Below, in pieces: positions 25,770 to 34,420 of a DNA stretch of 64,000 nt; position 1 is the stretch's first letter, and each line of letters begins with the position of its first letter. This stretch comes from Amycolatopsis sp. cg9. Its GTDB lineage: Bacteria > Actinomycetota > Actinomycetes > Mycobacteriales > Pseudonocardiaceae. Made by a program: the position numbers and the translations under genes. The stretch is taken from contig NZ_CP166850.1 in NCBI RefSeq assembly GCF_041346945.1, forward strand, positions 2,542,001-2,606,000. Direction: 5' to 3'. The notes under the pieces were generated by a model. The model did not search any database, had not been told where the DNA came from, and saw only the letters and a list, made by a program, of their open reading frames with translations.

Positions 25770-26918
25770 ATGCGGGTACTCCGCCGCGGTGACGCCGGTC
25801 CGGACGTCGCCGAGATCAGGTCCATCCTGGCCGGGATGGACCTGCTCCCGCCGGTCACCGGTACCGGCGACTACGGCACGTTCGACGTCGCCGTCGAGGG
25901 CGCCGTCCGTGCCTTCCAGCAGCGCCGTGGGCTCATCACCGACGGCGTCGTGGGTCCGGCGACGTTCCAGGCGCTCAAGGGCGCCAGCTACCACCTGGGC
26001 AGCCGTCCGCTGTCCTACATGATCGCGTCCCCGGTCCACGGGGACGACGTCTTCACGCTCCAGGAGCGGCTGACCGAGCTGGGCTTCGACGCCGGCCGCC
26101 CCGACGGCTACTTCGGCCCGGCGACCGAGCGCGCGCTCAAGACCTTCCAGCGCGACATGCGCCTGACGCCGGACGGCATGTGCGGCCCGGCGACCATCCG
26201 CGAGCTGCACCGCCTGTCCTCCCCGCGCGCCCGCGGCGGCCGCCCCGTGTTCCTGCGCGAGCAGGAGCAGGTGCGCCAGGCCGGGCCGCGGCTGCGCGGC
26301 AAGCGCATCGTGATCGACCCGGGCCACGGCGGCGACGACCTCGGCGTGGTCTCCGGCAGCCTGCGCGAGGCCGACATCGCGTGGGACCTCGCGCGCCGCC
26401 TGGAAGGCCGGATGAAGGCCACCGGCATGGAGGCGCTGATCTCCCGCGGCCCGAACCACAGCCCCACCGAGCTGGAGCGCGCCCGCTTCGCGAACGACGC
26501 GGGCGCGGACCTGTTCCTGTCCCTGCACAGCGACGGCAACCCCTCGCCGCGCGCCCAGGGCATCGCGAGCTTCCACTTCGGCACCGGCAACGGCACGACG
26601 TCGACGGTGGGTGAGCTGCTGGCCGGCTTCATCCAGCGCGAGGTCGCGGCCCGCACGGGCATGCTGGACTGCCGCACGCACTACAAGACGTGGGAGATCT
26701 TCACCCGCACCCGCTGCCCGGCGGTCCGCGTGGAGATCGGCTACCTGACGAACCCGGACGACAGCCGCAAGCTGGCCGACCCGGCGTTCCGCGACATCGT
26801 CGCCGAGGGCATCCTCATCGCCGTCAAGCGCCTGTACCTGCTTGGCGAAGGCGACCAGCCGACGGGAACGTTCACGTTCGCCGACGTCCTGGCGCACGAG
26901 CTGGCGAAGGCCGAATAG
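25770..26918 (+). CDS. cwlM: CwlM-type peptidoglycan-binding amidase-fold protein
   Basis: A 382-residue protein with two peptidoglycan-binding repeats (~5-70 and ~85-150; VGPATFQALKG, FGPATERALKTFQ) and an Amidase_3 domain (~175-365). Its probable zinc/catalytic residues are in VIDPGHGGDD, LREADIAWDL, FLSLHSDGN and VEIGYLTNP. There is no signal peptide, so it should stay in the cytoplasm. In mycobacteria cytoplasmic CwlM, phosphorylated by PknB, activates MurA rather than cutting wall. The same regulatory role is likely here given the identical position after trxA and the nearby MurJ/pseudokinase genes. The start ATG 25770 has GAGGAG upstream. Confidence 0.88.
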   Translation: MRVLRRGDAGPDVAEIRSILAGMDLLPPVTGTGDYGTFDVAVEGAVRAFQQRRGLITDGVVGPATFQALKGASYHLGSRPLSYMIASPVHGDDVFTLQERLTELGFDAGRPDGYFGPATERALKTFQRDMRLTPDGMCGPATIRELHRLSSPRARGGRPVFLREQEQVRQAGPRLRGKRIVIDPGHGGDDLGVVSGSLREADIAWDLARRLEGRMKATGMEALISRGPNHSPTELERARFANDAGADLFLSLHSDGNPSPRAQGIASFHFGTGNGTTSTVGELLAGFIQREVAARTGMLDCRTHYKTWEIFTRTRCPAVRVEIGYLTNPDDSRKLADPAFRDIVAEGILIAVKRLYLLGEGDQPTGTFTFADVLAHELAKAE

Positions 26919-26963
26919 GCCCGACCACAACCGCTAGCGGTCCACCTTCACCTGCCCCACCAC

Positions 26964-26994
26964 ACCTGGGGACGCAGCCGCTGCGTCCCCAGGT
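26964..26994 (+). terminator. Rho-independent terminator of cwlM
   Basis: A perfect 14-bp stem (26964-26977 with 26981-26994, loop CCG) ends in TTTT (26994-26997), 45 bases after the cwlM stop. Confidence 0.85.
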
Positions 26995-27004
26995 TTTCGG
27001 GCAG

Positions 27005-27077
27005 TTCTCCACAGCTTTTCCACCGCTCCTATCAGCGCTCTGTGGATAACTCGGCACTTCTTCCACAGTTGTGCACA
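27005..27077. other. DnaA-box cluster outside oriC
   Basis: Between the convergent cwlM and GNAT genes lie TTCTCCACA (27005), a perfect TTATCCACA on the - strand (27041-27049), TCTTCCACA (27059) and TTGTGCACA (27069). The region is intergenic and about 12 kb from oriC. DnaA titration or regulation is possible but untested. Confidence 0.5.
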
Positions 27078-27127
27078 GCGGTGTTTCGCGCGTGACGAAA
27101 CCCAGGCGCAAGCGTTTGCGGGGAGGC

Positions 27128-27772
27128 TCAGGCGCGGCCGAGGCTCGGCTCGGCCGTGGTGATCGTCACCTGGCCGAGGAGGCGCTCCAGCGCGGCCTCG
27201 ACGTCTTCCTTCCAGGTGATCGCCGAGCGCAGCTCCAGGCGCAGGCGCGGCCACTTGGGGTGCGGGCGGACCGTCTTGAAGCCGACGCTCTGCAGGAACG
27301 CCGCCGGCAGCACGCAGCTGTGGCCGCCATCCGGGTCCGTTTCGTCGGGGCGCGCGTCGCCGAACGCTTCGATCGCGCGGACGCCGCGCTTGGTGAGGTC
27401 CTTGGCGACCGCCTGGACCAGCATCCGGCCGAGGCCGCCGCCGCGGAACTCCGGGAGGACCTGGAAAGCCGTGAGGAGGACCGCGTCCGCGCTCGGCGGG
27501 GACGTCGGGAAGGCCAGCGCGCGCGGGACGGCGTTCGGCGGGGCGTACAACACGAACCCGACCGGCAGCGTGTCGCTGTAGACGATGCGGCCGCAGGAAC
27601 CCCACTCGAGCAGCACGCTCGAGACCCAGGCTTCCTTCTCGACCTCGGTGGCGCCGAACTCCTCAGCCTGGTTCTTCAGGTGCGGAGCGAGCTCCCAGTA
27701 GACACACCGGCGACAGCTCTTCGGCAAGTGCTCGAGGTTGTCCAGTGTGACGCCCACGACGCGACGCGACAC
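27128..27772 (-). CDS. GNAT family N-acetyltransferase
   Basis: A 214-residue protein. It starts at GTG 27772 with GGGAGG upstream at good spacing; a longer reading frame exists but its extra residues are unconserved Arg-rich sequence. The N-terminus has a Cys pair (PKSCRRCVYWEL), and the acetyl-CoA site is in the strand/loop VLPEFRGGGLGRMLVQAVA with the downstream SVGFKTVRPHPKWPRLRLEL. The position beside cwlM equals Rv3916c of M. tuberculosis. The substrate is unknown. The gene ends 50 bases from a DnaA-box cluster and faces cwlM. Confidence 0.82.
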   Translation of the reverse strand: MSRRVVGVTLDNLEHLPKSCRRCVYWELAPHLKNQAEEFGATEVEKEAWVSSVLLEWGSCGRIVYSDTLPVGFVLYAPPNAVPRALAFPTSPPSADAVLLTAFQVLPEFRGGGLGRMLVQAVAKDLTKRGVRAIEAFGDARPDETDPDGGHSCVLPAAFLQSVGFKTVRPHPKWPRLRLELRSAITWKEDVEAALERLLGQVTITTAEPSLGRA

Positions 27773-27961
27773 CCGCGACCTCCCTGACCTGCGCTCCCGA
27801 CCGGCTGCCCGGCCGTCAAGCCGCGCAGGAACCACAGCACGAACACGGGAGCCATGGTCGAGGATAGGCCGATGTGACGAGCGCCGAAAGGCCAGGGGTC
27901 CCGGATGGGTGCACGGTTACACTCGACAGGATCTGTTAACCGAGCCACGGGTGAATCGTCG

Positions 27962-29281
27962 ATGACCGAGAACCGCCCCAGCAAGCCGCACAGCGGCCGC
28001 CAGAACCTCGACCCGCACCTCGAGCGGTACGCCGCTCGCACCGCGGGGATGACCGCTTCGGAGATCCGAGCGCTCTTCGCGGTCGCCAGCCGGCCCGAGG
28101 TGGTTTCGCTGGCCGGCGGCATGCCGAACCTGGCCGCGCTCCCGCTCGACACGCTCTCGGCGCAGGTGGCGGAGATCATCGCCGAAGACGGCCTGGTCGC
28201 GTTGCAGTACGGCTCCGCGCACGGCGTTCCCGCGCTGCGCGAGCAGATCTGCGAAATCATGGCCCTCGAGGGCATCAAGGCGCACCCGGACGACGTCGTC
28301 GTGACCGTCGGCTCCCAGATGGGCCTGGACATGGTCACGCGGCTGTTCTGCGACCCCGGTGACGTCGTGATCGCCGAAGGCCCCTCGTACGTCGGCGCGC
28401 TGGGCTCCTTCGCCGCTTACCAGGCGCAGGTCGTGCACGTGGCGATGGACGACAACGGCCTGGTGCCGGAGCTCCTGCGCGAGGCGCTCGCCCAGGCGGA
28501 GAAGGCCGGCCGCCGGGTCAAGTTCCTCTACACGATCCCGAACTTCCACAACCCCGCCGGCGTCACGCTGGCCGTCGAGCGCCGCGCGGAGATCCTCGAG
28601 ATCTGCCGCGCCCACGGCGTCCTGGTCGTCGAAGACAACCCGTACGGGTTGCTCGGCTTCGACGGCCAGACCTACCCGGCGCTGCGCTCGGCCGATCCCG
28701 AGAACGTTGTGTACCTCGGCTCGTTCTCCAAGACGTTCGCCTCCGGCCTGCGCGTCGGCTGGGTGCTCGCGCCGCACGCCGTGCGCGAGAAGCTGGTGCT
28801 GGCCGCGGAGTCGGCGACGCTGTGCCCGCCGACGTTCAACCAGATGATCGTGTCGCGCTACCTGGCCACGCACGACTGGAAGGGCCAGATCAAGAAGTTC
28901 CGGGAGAACTACCGCGAGCGGCGCGACGCGATCCTGTCCGCGCTCGACCAGTACCTGCCCCCGGGCTGCTCGTGGACCAAGCCGGAGGGCGGGTTCTACG
29001 TCTGGGTGACGGTGCCGGAAGGCGTCGACACCAAGGCGATGCTGCCGCGCGCGGTGACCGCCCGGGTGGCGTACGCGTCCGGCACCGGCTTCTACGCCGA
29101 CGGCTTCGGCAGCCGCCAGATGCGGCTGTCGTACTGCTACCCGACACCGGAGCGCATCCGCGAGGGCGTGCGGCGGCTGGCCGCCGTGCTGGAGTCCGAA
29201 ATGGACCTGGCCCGCACCTTCGGTAACGTGAGCGCGCGCCAGATCCGGGGACCGCAGACGCCGTCCCCGGACACGGTCTGA
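27962..29281 (+). CDS. PLP-dependent aminotransferase (class I/II, LysN/MocR-catalytic-domain type)
   Basis: A 439-residue aminotransferase. It starts at ATG 27962 (MTENRPSKPH); ATG 27905 in frame is an alternative. Visible fold-type I marks are SLAGGMPNLAALP, LQYGSAHGVPALREQI, IPNFHNPAGVTL, the Asp region VVEDNPYGLLGF, and the Schiff-base lysine in GSFSKTFASGLRVGW. It has no N-terminal DNA-binding domain. It most resembles 2-aminoadipate/aromatic transaminases; the substrate is not defined. The next gene, a D-Ala-D-Ala-ligase-like enzyme, follows after 27 bases, so an operon concerned with amino-acid or cell-wall precursor metabolism is likely. Confidence 0.88.
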   Translation: MTENRPSKPHSGRQNLDPHLERYAARTAGMTASEIRALFAVASRPEVVSLAGGMPNLAALPLDTLSAQVAEIIAEDGLVALQYGSAHGVPALREQICEIMALEGIKAHPDDVVVTVGSQMGLDMVTRLFCDPGDVVIAEGPSYVGALGSFAAYQAQVVHVAMDDNGLVPELLREALAQAEKAGRRVKFLYTIPNFHNPAGVTLAVERRAEILEICRAHGVLVVEDNPYGLLGFDGQTYPALRSADPENVVYLGSFSKTFASGLRVGWVLAPHAVREKLVLAAESATLCPPTFNQMIVSRYLATHDWKGQIKKFRENYRERRDAILSALDQYLPPGCSWTKPEGGFYVWVTVPEGVDTKAMLPRAVTARVAYASGTGFYADGFGSRQMRLSYCYPTPERIREGVRRLAAVLESEMDLARTFGNVSARQIRGPQTPSPDTV

Positions 29282-29308
29282 TTCTTTTAGGGCTAAGGAG
29301 TTTCCACG

Positions 29309-30253
29309 GTGGTCGACCGTACCGTTGCCGTGCTCGCCGGCGGTCTCTCGCACGAACGCGACGTCTCGCTGAGGTCCGGGCGACGGCTCTCCGCGGCGCT
29401 CAAGTCCGAAGGCTTCGGCATCGAGGAGTGGGACACCGACGCGGGGCTCCTGGAACGCCTGCGCACGCAGCGCCCGGACGCGGTCGTCGTCGCGCTGCAC
29501 GGCGGTGAGGGCGAGAACGGCTCGGTGCAGACGGTGCTGGAGATGCTGGAGGTGCCGTTCGTCGGCACCGGCTCCCAGGGCTGCCGCCGGGCGTGGGACA
29601 AGCCGACCGCGAAGGCGCTGCTGCAGAACGCCGGGTTCGTGACGCCCGGCTGGGCGGTGCTGCCGCACAGCACGTTCCGCGAGCTGGGCGCTCAGGCGGT
29701 GCTCGACGCGATGGTGGAGCGCCTCGGCCTGCCGCTCATCCTCAAGCCCGACCAGGGCGGCTCGGCCCTCGGCACCCAGGTGGTCCGCGAGGCCGCGGAA
29801 CTGCCGGCGGCGATGGTCGGCTGCTTCGCGTACGGCGACACCGTGCTCGCCGAGCGGTTGGTGGACGGCGTCGAGGTGGCCGTGACGGTCATCGAGGGCG
29901 AGGACGGGCCCGAGGCCCTCCCCGCGGTCGAGATCGTCCCGGAGAGCGGCGTGTACGACTACACGGCCCGCTACACGGCCGGCCTGACCGACTTCTTCAC
30001 CCCGGCCCGCCTCGACGACGCCGCGGCCAAGGCGGCGGCCGAGCTGGCCGTCGCCGTGCACCGCGTGCTCGGCCTCCGGGACATCTCGCGGACCGACGCG
30101 ATCGTCGCGCCGGACGGCACGGTGCACTTCCTCGAAGTCAACCCGTCGCCGGGTCTCACCGAGACGTCGACGGTGCCGATGGCGATCGAAGCCGCGGACA
30201 AGTCACTCGGCACGGTCTTCGCCGAACTGATCGCGCGCGCGATCTCCCGCTGA
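29309..30253 (+). CDS. D-alanine--D-alanine ligase-like ATP-grasp enzyme
   Basis: A 314-residue ATP-grasp protein. It starts at GTG 29309 after AAGGAG. The N-terminal domain has VLAGGLSHERDVSLRSG and VVVALHGGEGENGSVQ. The ATP-grasp part has LILKPDQGGSALGTQVV, EIVPESGVYDYTARYTAG and the metal-binding end FLEVNPSPGLTETSTVP. These match Ddl enzymes (SxRSG, HG..GE/D, EVN.xPG). The protein is shorter than most Ddl proteins (~340-370), and a second ddl gene may exist elsewhere in the genome, so dedicated D-Ala-D-Ala synthesis is not certain. It converges with the next gene after one base. Confidence 0.83.
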   Translation: MVDRTVAVLAGGLSHERDVSLRSGRRLSAALKSEGFGIEEWDTDAGLLERLRTQRPDAVVVALHGGEGENGSVQTVLEMLEVPFVGTGSQGCRRAWDKPTAKALLQNAGFVTPGWAVLPHSTFRELGAQAVLDAMVERLGLPLILKPDQGGSALGTQVVREAAELPAAMVGCFAYGDTVLAERLVDGVEVAVTVIEGEDGPEALPAVEIVPESGVYDYTARYTAGLTDFFTPARLDDAAAKAAAELAVAVHRVLGLRDISRTDAIVAPDGTVHFLEVNPSPGLTETSTVPMAIEAADKSLGTVFAELIARAISR

Positions 30254-30254
30254 T

Positions 30255-30877
30255 TCAGAGGTACGGACTGAAGTGGTCGGCCACCTGGCCGGCCACTTCT
30301 TCTGCGTTTCGGGAGCCGTCCACCGCCAGCACCCGGATGCCGTGCTCGCGTGCGCTGCGGACGGCGTCTTCGGCGAGCAGCCGGTCCCGCGCGATCCGGT
30401 TCTGTTGCGCGCGCACGGGATCGCTGACGGCCGGCGAGAAGGTGCCCGCCCGCGGCAGGGTCTTCAGCTGGTGTTGCCGGAACTCCTCGGTCGGCACCAG
30501 CACCACCATCCGGCGCGGCGAGTCGAGCAGCGGCGCGACGAACTCGGGGCGCAGCCCCCACCCCTCGGCGAGCAACGGCCGACCGGACACGAGCGCGCGC
30601 AAGTCGTCGAGCGCCCACTCGAACCGCAACGCGAAGACCTCCCGCGTCGCGGCCGCCATCTCCTCCGGCGTCGAGCGCACCCACGTCCGTTCGGGATCGC
30701 CGCGGGCGCGCCCGCGGCGATCAAGCGATCGTTGTGGCCGCGCGCGTCGTGGTAGTCGTAGTGGTACGCCGTCAGCCCGTGCCGGACGGCGAGCAGCCGG
30801 GCGACGGTCGACTTGCCCGCCCACTGCGCGCCGCCGATCCAGAGCGCGCGCCCGATCGAACCGGTCGGATCCCACAC
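30255..30877 (-). pseudogene. P-loop kinase-like gene with a frameshift
   Basis: A GTG start at 30877 with GGGGGAA upstream opens a frame encoding a Walker A motif (ALWIGGAQWAGKSTVARLL) and AYHYDYHDARGHNDRLIA. After about 30700 this frame becomes Arg-rich nonsense. The continuation (RTWVRSTPEEMAAATREVF, then LLAEGWGLRPEFVAPLL and a C-terminal helix) lies in the neighbouring frame to 30255. One missing base (or two extra) at the 28-bp palindrome 30695-30722 explains both halves. Intact it would be a ~207-residue nucleotide-binding kinase-like protein of unknown substrate. It may be a real pseudogene, a sequencing error at the palindrome, or a shifted translation. Confidence 0.75.
30695..30722. 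repeat. 28-bp perfect GC palindrome at the frameshift
   Basis: Half-site GATCGCCGCGGGCG is followed at once by its exact reverse complement, with no loop. It sits exactly where the reading frame of the P-loop gene changes. Such a sequence is prone to polymerase slippage in the cell and to base-calling errors. Confidence 0.9.
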
Positions 30878-30955
30878 GCTTCCCCCATTGCTCAGCGTCG
30901 CGGCGGAGTGATCCCTCCGCAATCATCACCGTGACGAAACACCCCGGGGTGATCC

Positions 30956-31954
30956 CTAATCGGTTTTCGGTGTCTGATTCGTCCCATTCGCATCGATGAT
31001 CGCGACGATCCGTTCGAGGTCGTCGACCGAGCCGAACTCGAGGGTGATCCGGCCCTTGCGACGGCCGAGGTCGACCTTCACGCGGGTGTCGAACCGGTCC
31101 GAAAGGCGGTTGGCGAGCTCCTGCAGTCCCGGCGCCTGGATCGGCTTGCGCGCCGCGGGCTTCGGCTTGGCCGGCTTCTCGCTCTTCTTGAGCGTGACGG
31201 CTTCCTCGGTCGCCCGGACCGACATGCCTTCCGCGATGATCCGCGCGGCGAGCTCTTCCTGGCTGTCGGCGTCCTCCAGCGACAGCAACGCACGCGCGTG
31301 CCCGGCGGACAGGACGCCCGCGGCGACCCGGCGCTGGACCGGCAGGGGGAGCTTGAGGAGCCGGATCGTATTGGTGATGACCGGGCGGCTGCGGCCGATC
31401 CGGCTCGCCAGCTCCTCGTGCGTGACCGCGAATTCGTCGAGCAGCTGCTGGTACGCCGCCGCCTCTTCGAGCGGGTTCAGCTGGACGCGGTGGATGTTCT
31501 CCAGGAGCGCGTCCCGCAGCATCGACTCGTCGGCGGTCTGTCGGACGATCGCCGGGATCGCTTCGAGCTCCGCCTGCTGCGACGCCCGGAGCCGCCGCTC
31601 GCCCATGACGAGCTCGTACTCGTCGTTCCCGAGTTCGCGGACCACGATGGGCTGCATGAGCCCGAACTCGCGGATCGAGTGCTCGAGTTCGGCGAGCGCG
31701 TCCTCGTCGAAGACCTGCCGCGGCTGCTTCGGGTTGGGCTTCACCGAGCCGACCGGGATCTCGCGGTAGACCGCGCCGGCGACCTCGCCGCTGTGCTGCT
31801 TCGCCTGACCGTTGGCCGCGAACCAGCCCTTGTCTTCGGCCGCCTTCTTGTCCGCCGCCGTGTCCCCGGCGGCGGGCAGGGGACCGCCGGTGGCGGGTCC
31901 GGTCGGGATCAGCGCGGCGAGGCCACGCCCCAGCCCTCCTCGGCGCTCGGTCAT
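30956..31954 (-). CDS. parB: Chromosome-partitioning protein ParB
   Basis: A 332-residue CTP-dependent DNA clamp that loads at parS. The N-terminal tail has [14 protein letters not shown]. The CTPase domain has [20 protein letters not shown] and the GERR signature ([12 protein letters not shown]). The helix-turn-helix recognising parS is [21 protein letters not shown] Lys/Pro-rich linker and a C-terminal dimerisation domain ([18 protein letters not shown]) follow. The ATG start overlaps the parA stop (ATGA), so parA and parB are translationally coupled. Four parS sites lie within 3 kb upstream. Confidence 0.97.
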   Translation of the reverse strand: MTERRGGLGRGLAALIPTGPATGGPLPAAGDTAADKKAAEDKGWFAANGQAKQHSGEVAGAVYREIPVGSVKPNPKQPRQVFDEDALAELEHSIREFGLMQPIVVRELGNDEYELVMGERRLRASQQAELEAIPAIVRQTADESMLRDALLENIHRVQLNPLEEAAAYQQLLDEFAVTHEELASRIGRSRPVITNTIRLLKLPLPVQRRVAAGVLSAGHARALLSLEDADSQEELAARIIAEGMSVRATEEAVTLKKSEKPAKPKPAARKPIQAPGLQELANRLSDRFDTRVKVDLGRRKGRITLEFGSVDDLERIVAIIDANGTNQTPKTD

Positions 31955-32898
31955 GTCGAACTACCCCTCTCCAACTGTGCGCCTCGCTCGGCGATCTCCT
32001 TGGCCGCGTCGACGTAGCTCATCGCACCGCGCGAACCGGGATCGTAAGCGAGGACGGTCTGGCCGTACCCGGGCGCCTCCGACACCTTCACGCTGCGGGG
32101 GATGACGGTCTTCAGCACGGTGTCGCCGAAGTGGTTGCGGACCTCGTTCGTCACCTGGTCGGCCAGCTTGGTCCGGCCGTCGTACATGGTGAGGAGGATC
32201 GTCGAGACGTGGAGCTCGCGGTTGAGGTGCTGCTGCACGAGCTCGATGTTGCTCAGCAGCTGCCCGAGACCTTCGAGCGCGTAGTACTCGCACTGGATCG
32301 GGATGAGCACCTCCTGCGCGGCGACCATCGCGTTGACCGTGAGGAGGCCGAGCGACGGCGGGCAGTCGATGAAGACGTAGTCGACGCCGATCTCGTCGAG
32401 GATCTCCGAGGAGATCGCTTCCTTGAGCCGGGACTCGCGGGACGCCATCGAGACGAGCTCGATCTCCGCGCCGGCGAGGTCGATCGTCGCGGGGACGCAG
32501 AAGAGGTTCGGCGACTGCTCGGTCGGCTGGGCGGCCTCCGCGAGGGTCACCTCCCCGATCAGCACCTCGTAGATGGACGGCGTCCCGGACCGGTGGTCGA
32601 CGTCGAGCGCGGTGCTCGCGTTGCCCTGCGGGTCGAGGTCGACGACGAGCGTCTTGAGCCCGTGGACGGCCAGCGCGGCGGCCAGGTTGACCGTGCTCGT
32701 GGTCTTGCCGACGCCGCCCTTCTGGTTGGCGACGGTCAGCACGCGACGGCGGCCGGGGCGGGGGAGCGTCCCCTCCTCCGGGTGCAGCAGACGCGCGGCG
32801 CGGGCGGCTTCTTCGGCGATCGGGGTCCAGCCCACGTCGGGGGTGGTCTCCGTGGAGTCGGACGGCGGGGGATTCACCGGTCTCGACACCTCCTCCAT
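31951..32898 (-). CDS. parA: Chromosome-partitioning ATPase ParA (Soj)
   Basis: A 315-residue ATPase from ATG 32898. Residues ~1-50 form a flexible leader, followed by the deviant Walker A motif KGGVGKTT (60-67), [32 protein letters not shown] and the DNA-binding C-terminal part. ParA moves ParB-parS complexes apart and, in actinobacteria, towards the pole. The GTGs at codons 4 and 8 follow a GGAGGAGG run and are possible alternative starts. A parS site lies 30 bases upstream, between parA and rsmG, so ParB binding could also regulate this operon. Confidence 0.96.
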   Translation of the reverse strand: MEEVSRPVNPPPSDSTETTPDVGWTPIAEEAARAARLLHPEEGTLPRPGRRRVLTVANQKGGVGKTTSTVNLAAALAVHGLKTLVVDLDPQGNASTALDVDHRSGTPSIYEVLIGEVTLAEAAQPTEQSPNLFCVPATIDLAGAEIELVSMASRESRLKEAISSEILDEIGVDYVFIDCPPSLGLLTVNAMVAAQEVLIPIQCEYYALEGLGQLLSNIELVQQHLNRELHVSTILLTMYDGRTKLADQVTNEVRNHFGDTVLKTVIPRSVKVSEAPGYGQTVLAYDPGSRGAMSYVDAAKEIAERGAQLERGSST

Positions 32899-32928
32899 GT
32901 AGACGTCTGGTCGGTGGTCGAGTCGCGT

Positions 32929-32944
32929 CGTTTCACGTGGAACA
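32929..32944. promoter_or_regulatory. parS site upstream of parA
   Basis: CGTTTCACGTGGAACA matches 14 of 16 bases of the parS consensus TGTTTCACGTGAAACA, in the 56-base gap between rsmG and parA. Confidence 0.8.
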
Positions 32945-32954
32945 TGGCGACCCG

Positions 32955-33638
32955 TTAACGCTTCTTGCTCCGCGCCTTCGGCTTGGCTGCCGTCGGCAGG
33001 CGACGGATCTTCACAACCGTGCTGGGGACCTCTAGTACTGCGGCACCACACTCGACGATCAGTGGATCGGCCCCGCCGGCCTTGCGGATGGCGGCACCGT
33101 CCCGATCGATCTCGTCCGCCGCGCTGGCGCCCTTGAGGGCCACCAGGAAGCCGCCGGAGCGAACGAGCGGCAGACACCAGTCCGCGAGCCGGGCGAGCGG
33201 GGCGACCGCACGAGCGGTGACGATGTCGGCGCCACCGAGCTGCTCGCGCACAGACCGCTCCTCCGCGCGTCCACGGATGATGGTGATCGGGAGTTCCAGC
33301 TTCTCGGCCACCTCGGCCAGCCAGTCCACCCGGCGTGCCATCGGTTCAAGCAAGACGATATCGAGGTCCGGTCGCGCGATCGCGAGCGGTACACCCGGAA
33401 GCCCCGCGCCCGAGCCGACGTCGACGACCCGAGCCCCTTCGGGCATCTGCTCACCGATGACCGCCGAGTTGAGGACGTGCCGCTCCCACAGCCGCTCGAC
33501 CTCCCGCGGCCCGATCAGCCCGCGCTCGACACCGTGACGCTCAAGGAGTTCGACGTACCCGGCCGCTTGGTCGACGTGCTCACCGAACACCCGCTCCGCC
33601 GCGGCCCGTACCGCCACCGCGGCCTGCTCCAAGCTCAC
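32955..33638 (-). CDS. rsmG: 16S rRNA (guanine527-N7)-methyltransferase RsmG
   Basis: A 227-residue SAM-dependent enzyme that methylates G527 of 16S rRNA. The GidB family signature is present: ERLWERHVLNSAVIGEQMP, then the SAM motif VVDVGSGAGLPGVPLAIARP, DIVLLEPMARRVDWL and ADIVTARAVAPLARL. It ends with a Lys/Arg tail. Loss of this enzyme gives low-level streptomycin resistance in known species. It starts at 33638, with parS sites on both flanks. It belongs to the leftward series with parA and parB. Confidence 0.96.
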   Translation of the reverse strand: MSLEQAAVAVRAAAERVFGEHVDQAAGYVELLERHGVERGLIGPREVERLWERHVLNSAVIGEQMPEGARVVDVGSGAGLPGVPLAIARPDLDIVLLEPMARRVDWLAEVAEKLELPITIIRGRAEERSVREQLGGADIVTARAVAPLARLADWCLPLVRSGGFLVALKGASAADEIDRDGAAIRKAGGADPLIVECGAAVLEVPSTVVKIRRLPTAAKPKARSKKR

Positions 33639-33659
33639 TCCGTCTACTCCTCGTCCGCG

Positions 33660-33675
33660 CGTTTCACGTGAAACG
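33660..33675. promoter_or_regulatory. parS site 2
   Basis: CGTTTCACGTGAAACG is a perfect palindrome and matches 14 of 16 consensus bases; the central 14 bases are exact. It lies 22 bases upstream of the rsmG start. Confidence 0.9.
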
Positions 33676-33766
33676 CGCTCGTTCGATTGTCCCTGATGTC
33701 GGAGCGAAAACGAGCCGACAGACCGCAGATGTGGACAACTCCACTCACCCGGCGGCGGATGTGGCC

Positions 33767-33782
33767 GGTTCCACGTGAAACG
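33767..33782. promoter_or_regulatory. parS site 3
   Basis: GGTTCCACGTGAAACG matches 13 of 16 consensus bases, in the rsmG upstream region. Confidence 0.75.
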
Positions 33783-33800
33783 GCGGAGCCCGAGCGAGCC

Positions 33801-33816
33801 GGTTCCACGTGAAACA
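33801..33816. promoter_or_regulatory. parS site 4
   Basis: GGTTCCACGTGAAACA matches 14 of 16 consensus bases and abuts the stop codon of the DUF6886-like gene. Confidence 0.8.
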
Positions 33817-34353
33817 TCACGGCTGTAATTCGCTCGGCCGCGACCGAGCGTTGCCCAGCCGAATTCCGCTGAAGCCGAGCGAGCTCGCCGACGCCGCGTC
33901 GACGAACGCCCACAGGTTCGGCAGTACGCGAAGCTCGATCCCCGCCTCCTCGTGGAGCGTCAGCAGATCACCGACCGGCTCCGGCGGCCCCAGCGGCGAC
34001 ACCGCCTCGGTCGCCACCATCGCGTGGGCGTGCGCACCGAACGGCCGGAAGAACGCCGCCGGGAACCGGTACGCAAACAGCCGGGCGGACCGCACGGCCG
34101 AGAGCCAGCCGTACTCGATCGCGTGCACCCGGGCACTGCCGAGCCACGCGCGGTCCGACGGCGTCGTCGCCTCGACCCGCCAAGCCAGCGCGCGGGGACA
34201 CTGGCGGGGGAACCAGTAGTCCGGTGCCCGCGCCGCGTCGACCGCCCACACGTACGCCTCCGGCTGCCGGGCCGTCGCGGCCACGTGCGGCTCGAAGCGG
34301 GTGATCGTCGGGTCTTCCGAAAAGTGGAGCACTTCGCCGGGCGCCGGACGCAT
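33817..34353 (-). CDS. DUF6886-like family protein
   Basis: A 178-residue soluble protein beginning RPAPGEVLHFSEDPTITRFE after ATG 34353 (GTG 34362 is an alternative). Marks include VWAVDAARAPDYWFPRQCPR, a motif with W/Y-rich core AIEYGWLSAVRSARLFAYRF, and AHAHAMVATEAVSPL. No signal peptide or membrane helix is present. It resembles small conserved proteins labelled DUF6886; the function is unknown. It interrupts the otherwise standard rsmG-jag neighbourhood and is separated from jag by a terminator, so it is transcribed on its own. The gene ends at a parS site. Confidence 0.75.
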   Translation of the reverse strand: MRPAPGEVLHFSEDPTITRFEPHVAATARQPEAYVWAVDAARAPDYWFPRQCPRALAWRVEATTPSDRAWLGSARVHAIEYGWLSAVRSARLFAYRFPAAFFRPFGAHAHAMVATEAVSPLGPPEPVGDLLTLHEEAGIELRVLPNLWAFVDAASASSLGFSGIRLGNARSRPSELQP

Positions 34354-34375
34354 CGACCACACCTAGCACAAAAAG

Positions 34376-34405
34376 AAGCGGCCCCACCCGGAGGTGGGGC
34401 CGCTT
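34376..34405 (-). terminator. Rho-independent terminator of the rpmH-jag operon
   Basis: A perfect 13-bp stem (34376-34388 with 34393-34405, loop CGGA) is followed on the - strand by CTTTTTG, a clear U-run. It lies 15 bases beyond the jag stop and ends the leftward rpmH-rnpA-yidD-yidC-jag transcript. Confidence 0.93.
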
Positions 34406-34420
34406 CGCAAAGCCGGGGTC

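Noticed and set aside
30938..30949. CACCCCGGGGTG palindrome beyond the parB stop
   Set aside because: Only 12 bases with no loop, so a stable hairpin terminator is not supported.
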